A stretch of 64,000 nucleotides of DNA. Origin: Acidobacteriota bacterium. GTDB lineage: Bacteria; Acidobacteriota; Thermoanaerobaculia; Gp7-AA8. Under the pieces are notes generated by a model, which saw only the letters and a program-made list of their open reading frames with translations, searched no databases and was not told the DNA's origin. Position numbers and translations under genes: made by a program. This document shows positions 49,926-59,384 of the stretch, piece by piece (position 1 is the first letter of the stretch; each line of letters opens with the position of its first letter). Where the stretch lies: NCBI GenBank assembly GCA_003223645.1, contig QHVT01000013.1, positions 62,001 to 126,000 on the forward strand. Direction: 5' to 3'.

Positions 49926-51299
49926 TTACGCCGGCGGCGCCACCATCGCGAGCTGCGTATTGACGCGAATGTTGTACGGCGCGCTGAGGCCCGACTGTTC
50001 GTAGTCGGTGAACATCAGATTCACTCCCGGGCGGAAGATGAGGCAATGCGTCGAGCCGCCGAAGTGGAACATTCCGAGCTGATCGCCTTTGTCGACGTGC
50101 TGGCCCGGCTCGACGGTGATCTGACAGCTCGACACCTCGGCCATGCCGACCGGCACCACGCACATCAATCCGATCGCGGGGTTGTCCGCTTCGATGAAGA
50201 TCACCGCGCGCGTCGCGACGGACGTGAGGAAGGGCTGCGAGTTGTTGGGCGCGGAGGTATCCGCACCGGCCGGGTTGAAGAAGCCCTGGTAGATGTTTTC
50301 GAGGTAATAGGAGCCGTTGACGACGTACGCCTTCGTGATGGTGCCGCTCACCGGGCTATGCCAGCGGTGATAGCTGAGCGCACTGAGGAACGCCTGATAG
50401 ACCGTGCCGCCGTTGAACTGCGGCGCGAGCTCGTCGAAGTTGAGCATGTTCTCGAGCGAGTACGGCTGTCCCTTGAGCCAGAACAAATCGGAGAGCTTCG
50501 CGTTCTGCGTGATGCCGAGGGGCGCGGACTCGCAGGCGTTGATGATCATGTCGTCATTGGTCGGTGCGTACACCGGCCGCATGCCGTCGCGGAACGTGCG
50601 GGTGAAGAAGTCGTCCCACGACTGAAAACCGTAATAAGGATCGGCGGGATCGCAGTTGAAGATGTCGGCGAACGTCGCGTCGGGACCGACGGGATTCGGT
50701 GGCTGTCCCAATGCCTGACTGGCGACGGCAACCATCTCCGTTTGCGCGGCGGGGCTCAGCCACGCGATCGCGTCATTGTCCGGATCATTCTGAACCAGCA
50801 CATAGCGTGAATCCGCGGTGACGAGAAAGTTCGACCAGAAATTGAGGATCTTCTTGAACTGCTGATTCACGTTCGCATTCGAGAAGACGTCGTAGCCGAA
50901 GACGGTGGCCATCGGCCAGTCGAGCAAGGCATTGATGGGGAAACCGATCAAGCCGGCCGGCTGCTGATTGTCACCCGTACCCGTCTGGTAAGCCTCCGGC
51001 GCCGTGTACAGGATCTGATTGAGCAGCACCAGGAACTCTTCGAAGGTCTGCGGCTCTGGCTCCCAGCCGAGGGGCGTCGTCTGCTGGAGCCGGTACGCCT
51101 CGGCGAACATGCCCACGACGTTCGCGTGCAGGACCGGATCCGCATAGACCATCTGTTGAAATGCGACGATGGGGGCAACGAGCGGACGCGGAGACTCGAC
51201 CGCCATTTTCTTGAGCTTCCGAACCCAGTGCGTCGTTGCCTTGGGATGTTTCGGCAGCCATCCGCCGAGACGGGCGCTGCCGGCTCTCTGGAGTGTCAT
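49926..51299 (-). CDS. Phosphatidylserine-decarboxylase-family enzyme (PsiD-like layout)
   Basis: The 457-residue protein has an N-terminal helical domain (residues 1-170) followed by a PSD domain: 'SWDDFFTRTFRDGMRPV', 'YHRWHSPVSGTI', 'CVVPVGMAEVSSCQITVEPG' and the self-cleavage segment 'FHFGGSTHCLIF', where the Ser becomes the pyruvoyl group. The long N-terminus and absence of a membrane anchor match the PSD-like amino-acid decarboxylases (tryptophan decarboxylase PsiD type) better than housekeeping PSD. The substrate is unknown. GAGGTGATCC before the ATG is a good ribosome site, and its TGA is the stop of the DinB remnant upstream. Confidence 0.85.
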   Translation of the reverse strand: MTLQRAGSARLGGWLPKHPKATTHWVRKLKKMAVESPRPLVAPIVAFQQMVYADPVLHANVVGMFAEAYRLQQTTPLGWEPEPQTFEEFLVLLNQILYTAPEAYQTGTGDNQQPAGLIGFPINALLDWPMATVFGYDVFSNANVNQQFKKILNFWSNFLVTADSRYVLVQNDPDNDAIAWLSPAAQTEMVAVASQALGQPPNPVGPDATFADIFNCDPADPYYGFQSWDDFFTRTFRDGMRPVYAPTNDDMIINACESAPLGITQNAKLSDLFWLKGQPYSLENMLNFDELAPQFNGGTVYQAFLSALSYHRWHSPVSGTITKAYVVNGSYYLENIYQGFFNPAGADTSAPNNSQPFLTSVATRAVIFIEADNPAIGLMCVVPVGMAEVSSCQITVEPGQHVDKGDQLGMFHFGGSTHCLIFRPGVNLMFTDYEQSGLSAPYNIRVNTQLAMVAPPA

Positions 51300-51303
51300 C
51301 GGA

Positions 51304-51510
51304 TCACCTCGCCACAGGAGAGTCGCGGCGCGCGCAAATCCCTACCCGCGAGAAATCAGCGTGCGACCCGTAACGCTCGTGAAGCACGTCGAGGTGCTGA
51401 CGAACGTGACCCGCGGCGATCCACGTCCACTTCTTGTCGGCGTAGCGATAGCCGGCGTCTTCGTCGCGGATGGCGAGCAGCACGCGCTGCACCTCGGATC
51501 GCTGCGCGGC
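51304..51510 (-). pseudogene. DinB-family gene remnant joined to the 21-bp array
   Basis: On the minus strand the frame reads 'QRVLLAIRDEDAGYRYADKK', which is the DinB start segment ('l..~dEdagyrYapgKWt'), and runs directly into 'WIAAGHVRQHLDVLHERYG', the DinB end segment. About 100 middle residues, including most metal-binding His, are missing. Upstream the frame continues only into the array. The stop overlaps the ribosome site of the PSD-family gene, so the two were once an operon. Confidence 0.6.
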
Positions 51511-51835
51511 GACGGCATCGATGCCACGGGCGATGGCATCGATCCCACCGGCGATGGCATCGATCCCATCGGCGATGGCATTGATCCCATCAACGATGGC
51601 ATTGATCCCATCGACGATGGCATCGATCCCATCGGCGATGGCATTGATCCCATCAACGATGGCATTGATCCCATCGACGATGGCATCGATCCCATCGGCG
51701 ATGGCATTGATCCCATCAACGATGGCATTGATCCCATCGACGATGGCATCGATCCCATCAACGATGGCATTGATCCCATCGACGATGGCATCGATCCCAC
51801 CGGCGATGGCATTGATGTCCTCCAACGAGGACTCG
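51511..51835. repeat. 21-bp tandem array (array D)
   Basis: About 15 units of 21 bp ('GGCATTGATCCCATC' followed by AACGAT, GACGAT or GGCGAT) stand in tandem. All six frames stay open; one reads as DGIDPIN/D repeats. It lies between the DinB remnant and the ClC channel gene and reads into the former. 51836-51930 shows no further feature. Confidence 0.92.
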
Positions 51836-51930
51836 ATCCCATCAAATTGGGTGAGCGATCGACGGCGCGCACCGCGCCATCTCCGGTCGTCACCGGAACA
51901 ACAGCGTATCTTCCTTGCATTGCAGTCCTC

Positions 51931-53658
51931 GTGTTCGAAAAAGCCGCCGCGCGGCTGCAGTTCCTTGCCTATCGTTTTCTTCTCGTCACGCTCATCGGCG
52001 CCGGTGCGCTCACCGGTGTCGTCGCCGTGTTGTTCCATCGCTACGTCGAGCTTGCGCGCAACCAGCTGATCGGCCGCGCGCTGAGACAGCCGGAGCCGTG
52101 GCGCGTGATCTTGATGATCGTCACGCCGGCGATCATGTTCGCGCTGCTCGCGGCGCTGATCCGCCGCTTCGCGCCGCGCGCGGTGGGCGCGAACCTCGCG
52201 CGCGTGCGCATGGCGTACAACGACAACCCGCGCATCCTCGGTCCGCGCACGATCATCACGACGTTCGCGGCCACGCCGCTGTCTCTCGGCGCGGGCGCGC
52301 CGCTCGGTCCCGAAGGACCGATCGTCGTCGTGGCCAGCGGCATCTCCGTCACGCTCGCGCGTCTCCTGCGACTGCCGCAGAAGGTGGTCCGCGGCATGAT
52401 TCCGATCGGTACGGCCGCCGGCATCGCCGCGATCTTCAACACGCCGATTACCGGAGTCGTGTTCGCGCTCGAAGAGATCATCGGCACGTCGCAGCGCGGA
52501 ATCCTCGGCGGCGTTCTCGTCGGATCGGTCGCCGCGGCGGTCGTCGAGCGCGTGCTGCTCGGCGGAAGGCCGATGCTCGTCGCGCCTTCCTCGACGTGGA
52601 CGGACGTTCGCGAGATGGCCGGCTTCGCGGTCCTCGGCATCGCGGCAGGAGCGGCATCCGGTCTCGCGATCTCGCTCGCGCACCGGCTCAAACGCAAATG
52701 GTCGGCGGCGATGCCGTCGATCGTCTTGCGCGCTGCACTGGCGGGACTCTTGATCGGCGCGGCGGGATTGCTCGCGCCGGAGATCTTCGGCATCGGCTAC
52801 GACTCCGTTTCACTCTGGCTGCACGGCGGCGGTTCCGCGAGCGGCACCGGAATCGCGTTCGCGGTGAAACTGCTCGCCTTCACCGTCGCGATCAGCGGCG
52901 GCGTGATCGGCGGAACGTTTGCGCCGTCGCTGTTCATCGGGTCCGCGCTCGGCGCCGCCATCGGTCACGGGACGCAGGATTTGTTTCCGTCGATGCACAT
53001 CGATCCGAAGGCATACGCGATCGTCGGGATGGGCTCGTACTTCGCGGGCGTGATGCGCAGTCCGATCGCGGCCGTGCTGATCGTCGTCGAGCTGACGCGC
53101 GACTACGAGCTGATCGTTCCGCTGATGCTCGGCGTGTCCCTCGCGGTGGCGATCTCACGACGCATCTCGAGACTCAGCATCGTCGAACAGCAGATGGTCG
53201 ACGAAGGATGGATCGAGGAGCACGCCGCGAACGATCCGCTCGCGCGCGTCCGCGTCCGGCAGGCGATGACGACAAACGTCGTGACGATCTCGCGCGACAC
53301 GACGATCGAAGAGATCGCGCGGCTCATCGCCGGAACACGGTTCACGTTCTACCCGATCGCCGGCGACGACGGCACGCTCGCGGGCATCGCGTCGCGCAGC
53401 GCAATCGATAACGCGGTCGCGGAACATGGCGGCGAGTCGATCATGACGATCGCCGAGGAGCCGAAGGTCGTGGCGTGTGCGGAGGATCTCATCACCGAGA
53501 CCGTGCAGCAGATGCATTTGCGCGGCGTCGATCGCTGTCCGGTCGTGGAGTCCGCGCGCGCGCCGCGCATCGTCGGCTTTCTCAGCCCCTCCGACATTCT
53601 TCGCATGCGCATGCGCAGCGGGACGGCGGAGCCGGACCCGTTCGAACTGATCGAGTGA
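51931..53658 (+). CDS. ClC chloride channel/transporter with CBS pair
   Basis: The 575-residue membrane protein has the ClC core: 'GAGAPLGPEGPIV' (GxEGP with the gating Glu), 'AAIFNTPITGVVFALEE', 'GGVIGGTFAPSLFIGSALGA' (GxFxP) and 'GMGSYFAGVMRSPIAAVLIVVELT'. Residues about 435-560 are two CBS domains ('VRQAMTTNVVTISRDTTIEEI ... TFYPIAGDDGTLAGIASRSAI', 'VDRCPVVESARAPRIVGFL') that sense adenine nucleotides. GTG 51931 starts the first helix; the frame upstream is only array D. It moves chloride, possibly against protons. Confidence 0.9.
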   Translation: MFEKAAARLQFLAYRFLLVTLIGAGALTGVVAVLFHRYVELARNQLIGRALRQPEPWRVILMIVTPAIMFALLAALIRRFAPRAVGANLARVRMAYNDNPRILGPRTIITTFAATPLSLGAGAPLGPEGPIVVVASGISVTLARLLRLPQKVVRGMIPIGTAAGIAAIFNTPITGVVFALEEIIGTSQRGILGGVLVGSVAAAVVERVLLGGRPMLVAPSSTWTDVREMAGFAVLGIAAGAASGLAISLAHRLKRKWSAAMPSIVLRAALAGLLIGAAGLLAPEIFGIGYDSVSLWLHGGGSASGTGIAFAVKLLAFTVAISGGVIGGTFAPSLFIGSALGAAIGHGTQDLFPSMHIDPKAYAIVGMGSYFAGVMRSPIAAVLIVVELTRDYELIVPLMLGVSLAVAISRRISRLSIVEQQMVDEGWIEEHAANDPLARVRVRQAMTTNVVTISRDTTIEEIARLIAGTRFTFYPIAGDDGTLAGIASRSAIDNAVAEHGGESIMTIAEEPKVVACAEDLITETVQQMHLRGVDRCPVVESARAPRIVGFLSPSDILRMRMRSGTAEPDPFELIE

Positions 53659-53876
53659 CCGTTTTTGTGACCGCACTCACAAACTTTGTGGTCATCTTTC
53701 CTAATTGCTCGGTTCAAGTGTCCTGGTGATTTTGTCTCCTTCGCTGCAACGTGAGCGACGGAGCATTCGACGAAACACCCAGGAAAATTTTCCCTCCGGA
53801 AGGGTAGGGAAATGTCCCTTTCCATACACTCCTCTCGTAGTAACCGAGAGAGACTCTTCGTCCACGGCATCCACTG
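53659..53876 (+). promoter_or_regulatory. Leader region of the multicopper-oxidase operon
   Basis: The 218-base spacer contains AATTTTCCCTCCGGAAGGGT and AGGGAAATGTCCCTTT, small stem-forming words whose order (CTCCGG, GGTAGGGA, TGT..CC.TTT) recalls the element at 3301-3342. A structured leader is possible. No hairpin repeat of the dispersed type is present. Confidence 0.35.
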
Positions 53877-56800
53877 ATGATCGGCTGTTCTGGGAGGTGC
53901 GAATTGAGCGGACGTCACGCCCTCGTTCTGGGAATCTGTCTTCTGTTCGCCGCGGTCGACGTACATGCGCAGCAGTGCACGCGCACCGTGAAGGCGGATG
54001 TCGTCGCGATCGATCAGGCGTACTTCATCAATCGTCTCGGCACCGCGCGCCCCGGAGGGTTGCTCTTCGCGCTGCGCAGCGACGTCGAGTCGACGGATGC
54101 CGCGAATTCCGCGTTGCAGCCGGGGCGCGTGCAGTTGAAGTCGTACAAACGTCCGCGGCCCTTCGTGCTGCGCGCGAATGTCGGCGACTGCGTCGACATC
54201 AAGTTCCAGAACCTCCTCGCCAACAATCCCACCGATCCCGTGCAGCCGATGACGCGCAACGTGTCGCTGCACATCACCGGCATGTCCTTGCGCGAGTCGA
54301 TCGCCAGCGACGGCATGTGGGTCGGACAGAATCCTCCCGGCGCGACAGGCATGAGCGGCGACGTCGCGCCCGGCGCCTCGATCACCTACAAGTTGTATGC
54401 GAGCGCGGAAGGATCGTTCCTCATTTACTCGCAGCCGGGAGACTTCAACAACTTCGGCACGCAGCAGCTGACGATGGGACTCTTCGGCGCGCTGAACGTC
54501 GAGCCGGCGGGCGCGGAGTGGTATCGCAGTCAGGTCACGCAGTCCGATCTCGCGATGGCGACGAACGGTTCGTTCCCTGACGGACATCCGAAGATCAACT
54601 ACGACGCCGTTTATCCGCCGGGAAATCCGCGCGCGGGCAAGCCGATCCTGCGCATGCTCGACGCCGACAACAACGTCGCCCACAGCGATCTCACCGCCGT
54701 CATCACCGGTCCGCATCACGGACTCTTTCCCGGCGACGGCGGCAACAATCCGATCCTTCCGAATCGCAACTGGCCGTTCCGCGAAGTGACCGTCCACTAC
54801 CACGAGTCGCAGGACGTCGTGCAGGCGTGGGCGTACTTTTATCCGCAGAACAGCGGCGTCACCGCACACGTGCCGACCGTCAACGCCGGCTCCGACAGCT
54901 TCGCGATCAACTACGGACTCGGGGGCATCGCTCCCGAGATTTTGTCGAATCGCATTCGCATCGGTCCGTCCGCCGATTGTCCCGAATGCAAGTTCGAAGA
55001 GTTCTTCCTGAGCTCGTGGCCGCAGGGCGATCCCGGCATCGTGGTCGATGTCCCCGCGAACGCCGAGGTCTCGACGCCGTGTCAGTTCGACGCGCAGTTC
55101 CTCGGCGCGCCGTCCCTCGGCGGCGTGAGCCGTCCGTGCATGGAGTCGCGCAAACTCCCGACGAAGGCGTTCTATCCCGACGATCCGTCGAACGTCTATC
55201 ACTCCTACCTCGGCGATCACGTTCGCTTCCGCATCCTGCACGCCGGCGCGGCGGTCACGCACGTGCATCACCATCACGCGCATCAGTGGCTGCATTCGGG
55301 CACGGACCAGGACAGCAACTATCTCGACAGCCAGTCGATCGGGCCGGGTGCGTCGTTCACGCTCGAGCTGGTGTACGACGGCAGCGGCAATCGCAACCTC
55401 ACCGCCGGCGACTCGATCTTCCACTGCCACTTCTATCCGCACTTCGCGTCCGGCATGTGGGCGCTCTTCCGCGTGCACGACGTCTTCGAAGCGGGCACGC
55501 AGCTCGACGACGCGCAGCGCGCCGCATCCGGCGCGCGCGCGCTTCCCGATCCCGAGATCAAGACCGGCACGCCGATTCCCGCGATCGTTCCGCTGCCGAA
55601 CATGCCGATGGCGCCGCTGCCGTCGAAGGTCGAGATCGTCGACGGAAAGGTGAAGCTCGACGGCGACGGGTTCCCCGGCTATCCGTTCTACATCCCCGGC
55701 ATCCCCGGACATCGCGCGCCGCATCCGCCGCTGGACTTCGCCGTCGATCCGAAAACGAACGAGGCGTACGACGGAGGTCTGCCGCGCCATCTGATCACGG
55801 GCGCGGTCGTCTCCAACGAACAGCACACGCTCACCGATTGGAGCAAAGACCTGTCGAGCATCACCGCCTTCCAACTGCCGGAAGACGGCACGCCATCGGA
55901 GAAGCTGGCGATGTCGTTCTTCGGACAGCACCTGCATCCGAGCTACACGCAAAACGGCGCGGCGCAGCCGTTCAAGGTGAACGGACTGCCGCGCGGTCCG
56001 CAACACGGCGCGCCGTTCGCCGATCCGGCGGTCGACGACGGAAACGCAGTGGGGACCGAGGTACCGCCTTACCGAGGTGTCGATTTACAGGTCGATGCCG
56101 TCTTCAACAAGGCGGGATGGCACTATCCGCAGCAGCGCATGATGGCGCTCTGGCAGGACGTGAACGACTTCGTCACGAACAAGCGTCCGCCGGAGCCGCT
56201 GTTCTTCCGCGCCGCGGCGAACGACGTCATTGAGTACTGGCACACGAATCTCGTGCCGGCATACTTCGAGCTCGACGACTTCGAGGTCCGCACACCCACC
56301 GACATCCTCGGGCAGCACATCCACCTCGTGAAGTTCGATGTCACGTCATCCGACGGCGCAGCGAACGGCTTCAACTACGAAGACGGGACGTTCAGCCCGG
56401 AAGAAGTGCGCGTGCGGATCGATGCGATCAACGCGTCGGGCGGATTGTGGAACTACGCCAGGACGTCGCAGACGAAGCTCGCGCCGAAGACGATCGCCGA
56501 GCTCGGAAAAGGACCGGGCGAGCAGTGGGTGGGTGCACAAGCAACGGTGCAGCGCTGGTGGGTCGATCCGCTCATCGACACGCAGGGCACCGACCGCACC
56601 TACATGACGGTCTTTACGCACGATCACTTCGGACCGTCGACGCACCAGATGGTCGGCTTGTACGGCGGACTCCTCGTCGAGCCGCCGAACACGAAGTGGA
56701 CGTCGCTCGATGGCAAGACGCTCTTCCGCGACTGGACGAAACGCAATGACGGCGGACCGACGAGCTACGCCGCGAACATCCTCTACAAAAACGACGACCT

Positions 56801-59384
56801 GAAGAGACCGGCGAGCTATCGCGAGTTCGGCCTCCTCTGGGGCGACATGCAGTTCGTGTACAACTCCACGAGCCGCTCGCAGCCCGACTGCTATCCCGGC
56901 CAGACCTACAACTGTCTGCCCGTCGCGGACGGCGCGTCGTATCAAGGGTGGTCGGTGGTGAATGCGGCGAACGCGAATCCGGCGCCGCCGGTGCCGCAGA
57001 ACCCGATGCTCACCTGTTTTCAAAACTGCACGCCGCCCGCGGGCGCGCCGATCAGTCAGGCGACGCCGACGTATCCGGCGACGCCGTCGCCGTTCCTCAT
57101 CGGCGACTTCGGCGGCGCGTCGATCTCGATGAACTACCGCACCGAGCCGCTGCCGCTCCGCATCAGCGACGCAAACTGGAACCAGGCCGCCGGAACTGCG
57201 GGCGATCTCGCGTACGCGTTCGCGTCGATCCCGCGCGCGAACCCCGCGTTCAGCGTGCAGCCGGCAGGCGGATCGAAGATCAACTCCGCGTGCAGCGGCA
57301 GCTCCTGCTTCACCTTCCCGCAGGATCCGATCTCCGGCGGCATGCAGGCCACCGATCCGTACACGCCGCTCCTCGCCGGATACGAAGGCGACAACGTGCA
57401 GATCCGCCTCCTCTCCGGATCGCACACGTCGATGCACGACTTCAACATGCACGGACTGCGCTGGCTGTATCAGCCGTTCTCGACGAACTCCGGCTATCGC
57501 AACACGCAGTTCATCATTTTGTCCGAGCACTTCGAGACGTTGTTCCAGTTGCCGCAGATCAATGCGCAGGTCGCGGCCGACTATCTCTACAACCCGACCG
57601 CGTCCTACGAAGGATTGACGAACGGCATCTGGGGAATCCTGCGCTCGTTCAATCCGAGCCAACAACAAACGTTCCTCGCGCCGATCCGCACGGCGGTCGC
57701 AGCTCCAGCCGCGCCGCAACCGGTGGCGAACGCGAACTGCATATTGCCGCAGTCGTGCACGCGCAACTTCGAAGTGCACGTGAAGGTGGTGCCGCAGAAT
57801 GGTCTCGTCTACAACTCGCGCGGAATGAACCTCGCCGGCGGAGCGGGCACGAGTCCGCCGTTCGTCGATCCGTTCGCGATCGTCTACACGCTCGGCAATC
57901 AGCCGGTGAATCCCGCGACCGTGCAGCCGCTCGTCCTGCGCGCGCGCGCCGGCGACTGGATCCACGTCACGCTCGTCAACGATCTCACCGGCAACGAGCC
58001 GGTGTTCAATCCGTCGAACGCCGAATTCGCGAGCCGCTTCCAGCAGGTCCCGTACGCGTATCCGTACGCCGTGCAATTCAATCCGTCCGCGAGCGCGGGA
58101 CTGCACGCGCAGCTCGTCGACTACAACGTGACGACGAGCGACGGCGCGAACGTCGGCAACAATCCCGCGCAGACCGCGAAGCCGAACGGCGGCACCGCGG
58201 AGTATTGGTGGTACGCCGGGAAGATCGAAGGCAATACAGCGACGCCGGTCGAATTCGGCGCGGTGAACCTACTGCCGGCCGATCCGCTGATGCAGGTCTA
58301 TCACGGACTGTTCGGCGCGCTGGTGATCGAGCCGCAGGGATCGCGTTGGGTCGAAGACCCGCAGTCGCCCGCGTCAGCGACGGTGTTCAACGGCAACAAC
58401 GTCTACCGCGAGTTCGTGCTGATGGTGCAGGACGACGTGTCGATGTACGTGAACCAGCTGCCGTTCTACGCGGCGAACCCGCTGTCGGCAGTCAACTACA
58501 AAACCGAAGCCGCGGTCGGACGATACGGCGCGCTGCTGAACGGCGCGCTCGGACTCGCCGCGCCTCCGAACTGGACGAACCTTTCGTTGGCGGATCTGAA
58601 GTCCGCGTCGAACGTGCTTTGGTCGTCGGTCGACACGACGAAGATGACGGCGAACCAGCTCGTCGCCGGCGATCCGCAGACTCCGATCCTGCGTGCGCCC
58701 GCGGGCATGCCGGTGCGCATCCACACGCTCTCGCCCGGCGGCATCGGCGACAACCAGCAGTCGTTCGAGCTGACGGGACACGTCTGGCAGGAGACGCCGT
58801 ACACGAATGACTCCACGAAGATCGGCTACAACTCGAAGTCGTACTTCAGCGGATTGATCACCGGACTCGGACCGACTGCCGGATATCCGCTCGTCCTCGA
58901 GAACACGCCCGACGGCGGCGGCACGCCGGCCGGCGGCAAGTTCCGCATCGCCGGCGACTATCTGTATCGCAGCTGGATGGCGAATCAGTTCGACTCCGGA
59001 ATCTGGGGCATCTTCCGCGTCGCGCCGGCGACGGCGGGAGCGGGATTCCCCGACACCGTCGGCATCACGTCGATCAAACAGAACGGCACGAGCGGATATA
59101 CGGTCAGTGGATTCACGACCGTGTCGCCGCAGAACGGCAAATACGCCGCCTCCGTGACCTTCTCGTTCGGCGGGAAGGCGTCGGTGTCGAACGGATTGTG
59201 GAGTTACAGCGGTCGCGGCAACGCGCCGTCGTCCTTCACCGTGCGCTCGCCTCTCGGCGGCATCGCGACGTGGGGAGTCGAGAGCGTGCGACCGCTGGCG
59301 ATGGCGATGGAAGCCAAAGCGCCCGCGCCGATGCGCAGCGAGCCCGCGGTGCGGAAGGAGAAGAAGCCACGGCAACCGAAATGA
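53877..59384 (+). CDS. Giant secreted multicopper oxidase
   Basis: The 1835-residue product has a signal peptide ('HALVLGICLLFAAVDVHAQ') and a chain of cupredoxin-like domains. Copper ligands are visible as 'HVHHHHAHQW' (about residue 460), 'FHCHFYPHFASGMW' (about 515, the HCH-x3-H-x4-M motif joining type 1 and type 3 copper), 'FTHDHFGPSTHQ' (about 913), 'HTSMHDFNMHGLRW' (about 1182) and 'YHGLFGALVIEPQG' (about 1474). Usual laccases have 500-600 residues; large ones of the manganese-oxidase type (MnxG) have about 1200. It probably oxidises metal ions or organic substrates outside the cell. The stop overlaps the ATG of the next gene. Confidence 0.88.
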   Translation: MIGCSGRCELSGRHALVLGICLLFAAVDVHAQQCTRTVKADVVAIDQAYFINRLGTARPGGLLFALRSDVESTDAANSALQPGRVQLKSYKRPRPFVLRANVGDCVDIKFQNLLANNPTDPVQPMTRNVSLHITGMSLRESIASDGMWVGQNPPGATGMSGDVAPGASITYKLYASAEGSFLIYSQPGDFNNFGTQQLTMGLFGALNVEPAGAEWYRSQVTQSDLAMATNGSFPDGHPKINYDAVYPPGNPRAGKPILRMLDADNNVAHSDLTAVITGPHHGLFPGDGGNNPILPNRNWPFREVTVHYHESQDVVQAWAYFYPQNSGVTAHVPTVNAGSDSFAINYGLGGIAPEILSNRIRIGPSADCPECKFEEFFLSSWPQGDPGIVVDVPANAEVSTPCQFDAQFLGAPSLGGVSRPCMESRKLPTKAFYPDDPSNVYHSYLGDHVRFRILHAGAAVTHVHHHHAHQWLHSGTDQDSNYLDSQSIGPGASFTLELVYDGSGNRNLTAGDSIFHCHFYPHFASGMWALFRVHDVFEAGTQLDDAQRAASGARALPDPEIKTGTPIPAIVPLPNMPMAPLPSKVEIVDGKVKLDGDGFPGYPFYIPGIPGHRAPHPPLDFAVDPKTNEAYDGGLPRHLITGAVVSNEQHTLTDWSKDLSSITAFQLPEDGTPSEKLAMSFFGQHLHPSYTQNGAAQPFKVNGLPRGPQHGAPFADPAVDDGNAVGTEVPPYRGVDLQVDAVFNKAGWHYPQQRMMALWQDVNDFVTNKRPPEPLFFRAAANDVIEYWHTNLVPAYFELDDFEVRTPTDILGQHIHLVKFDVTSSDGAANGFNYEDGTFSPEEVRVRIDAINASGGLWNYARTSQTKLAPKTIAELGKGPGEQWVGAQATVQRWWVDPLIDTQGTDRTYMTVFTHDHFGPSTHQMVGLYGGLLVEPPNTKWTSLDGKTLFRDWTKRNDGGPTSYAANILYKNDDLKRPASYREFGLLWGDMQFVYNSTSRSQPDCYPGQTYNCLPVADGASYQGWSVVNAANANPAPPVPQNPMLTCFQNCTPPAGAPISQATPTYPATPSPFLIGDFGGASISMNYRTEPLPLRISDANWNQAAGTAGDLAYAFASIPRANPAFSVQPAGGSKINSACSGSSCFTFPQDPISGGMQATDPYTPLLAGYEGDNVQIRLLSGSHTSMHDFNMHGLRWLYQPFSTNSGYRNTQFIILSEHFETLFQLPQINAQVAADYLYNPTASYEGLTNGIWGILRSFNPSQQQTFLAPIRTAVAAPAAPQPVANANCILPQSCTRNFEVHVKVVPQNGLVYNSRGMNLAGGAGTSPPFVDPFAIVYTLGNQPVNPATVQPLVLRARAGDWIHVTLVNDLTGNEPVFNPSNAEFASRFQQVPYAYPYAVQFNPSASAGLHAQLVDYNVTTSDGANVGNNPAQTAKPNGGTAEYWWYAGKIEGNTATPVEFGAVNLLPADPLMQVYHGLFGALVIEPQGSRWVEDPQSPASATVFNGNNVYREFVLMVQDDVSMYVNQLPFYAANPLSAVNYKTEAAVGRYGALLNGALGLAAPPNWTNLSLADLKSASNVLWSSVDTTKMTANQLVAGDPQTPILRAPAGMPVRIHTLSPGGIGDNQQSFELTGHVWQETPYTNDSTKIGYNSKSYFSGLITGLGPTAGYPLVLENTPDGGGTPAGGKFRIAGDYLYRSWMANQFDSGIWGIFRVAPATAGAGFPDTVGITSIKQNGTSGYTVSGFTTVSPQNGKYAASVTFSFGGKASVSNGLWSYSGRGNAPSSFTVRSPLGGIATWGVESVRPLAMAMEAKAPAPMRSEPAVRKEKKPRQPK

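Noticed and set aside
51169-51930. N-terminal extension of the ClC channel with DGIDPIN repeats
   Set aside because: The extension is translated array DNA overlapping a gene on the other strand; the channel fold begins only after GTG 51931.
53349-56006. Long minus-strand open frame opposite the multicopper oxidase
   Set aside because: It is Arg/Glu-rich without any domain, runs antisense to a clearly conserved protein, and is explained by high GC; other antisense frames at 56346-58106 and 59204-60991 were dropped for the same reason.
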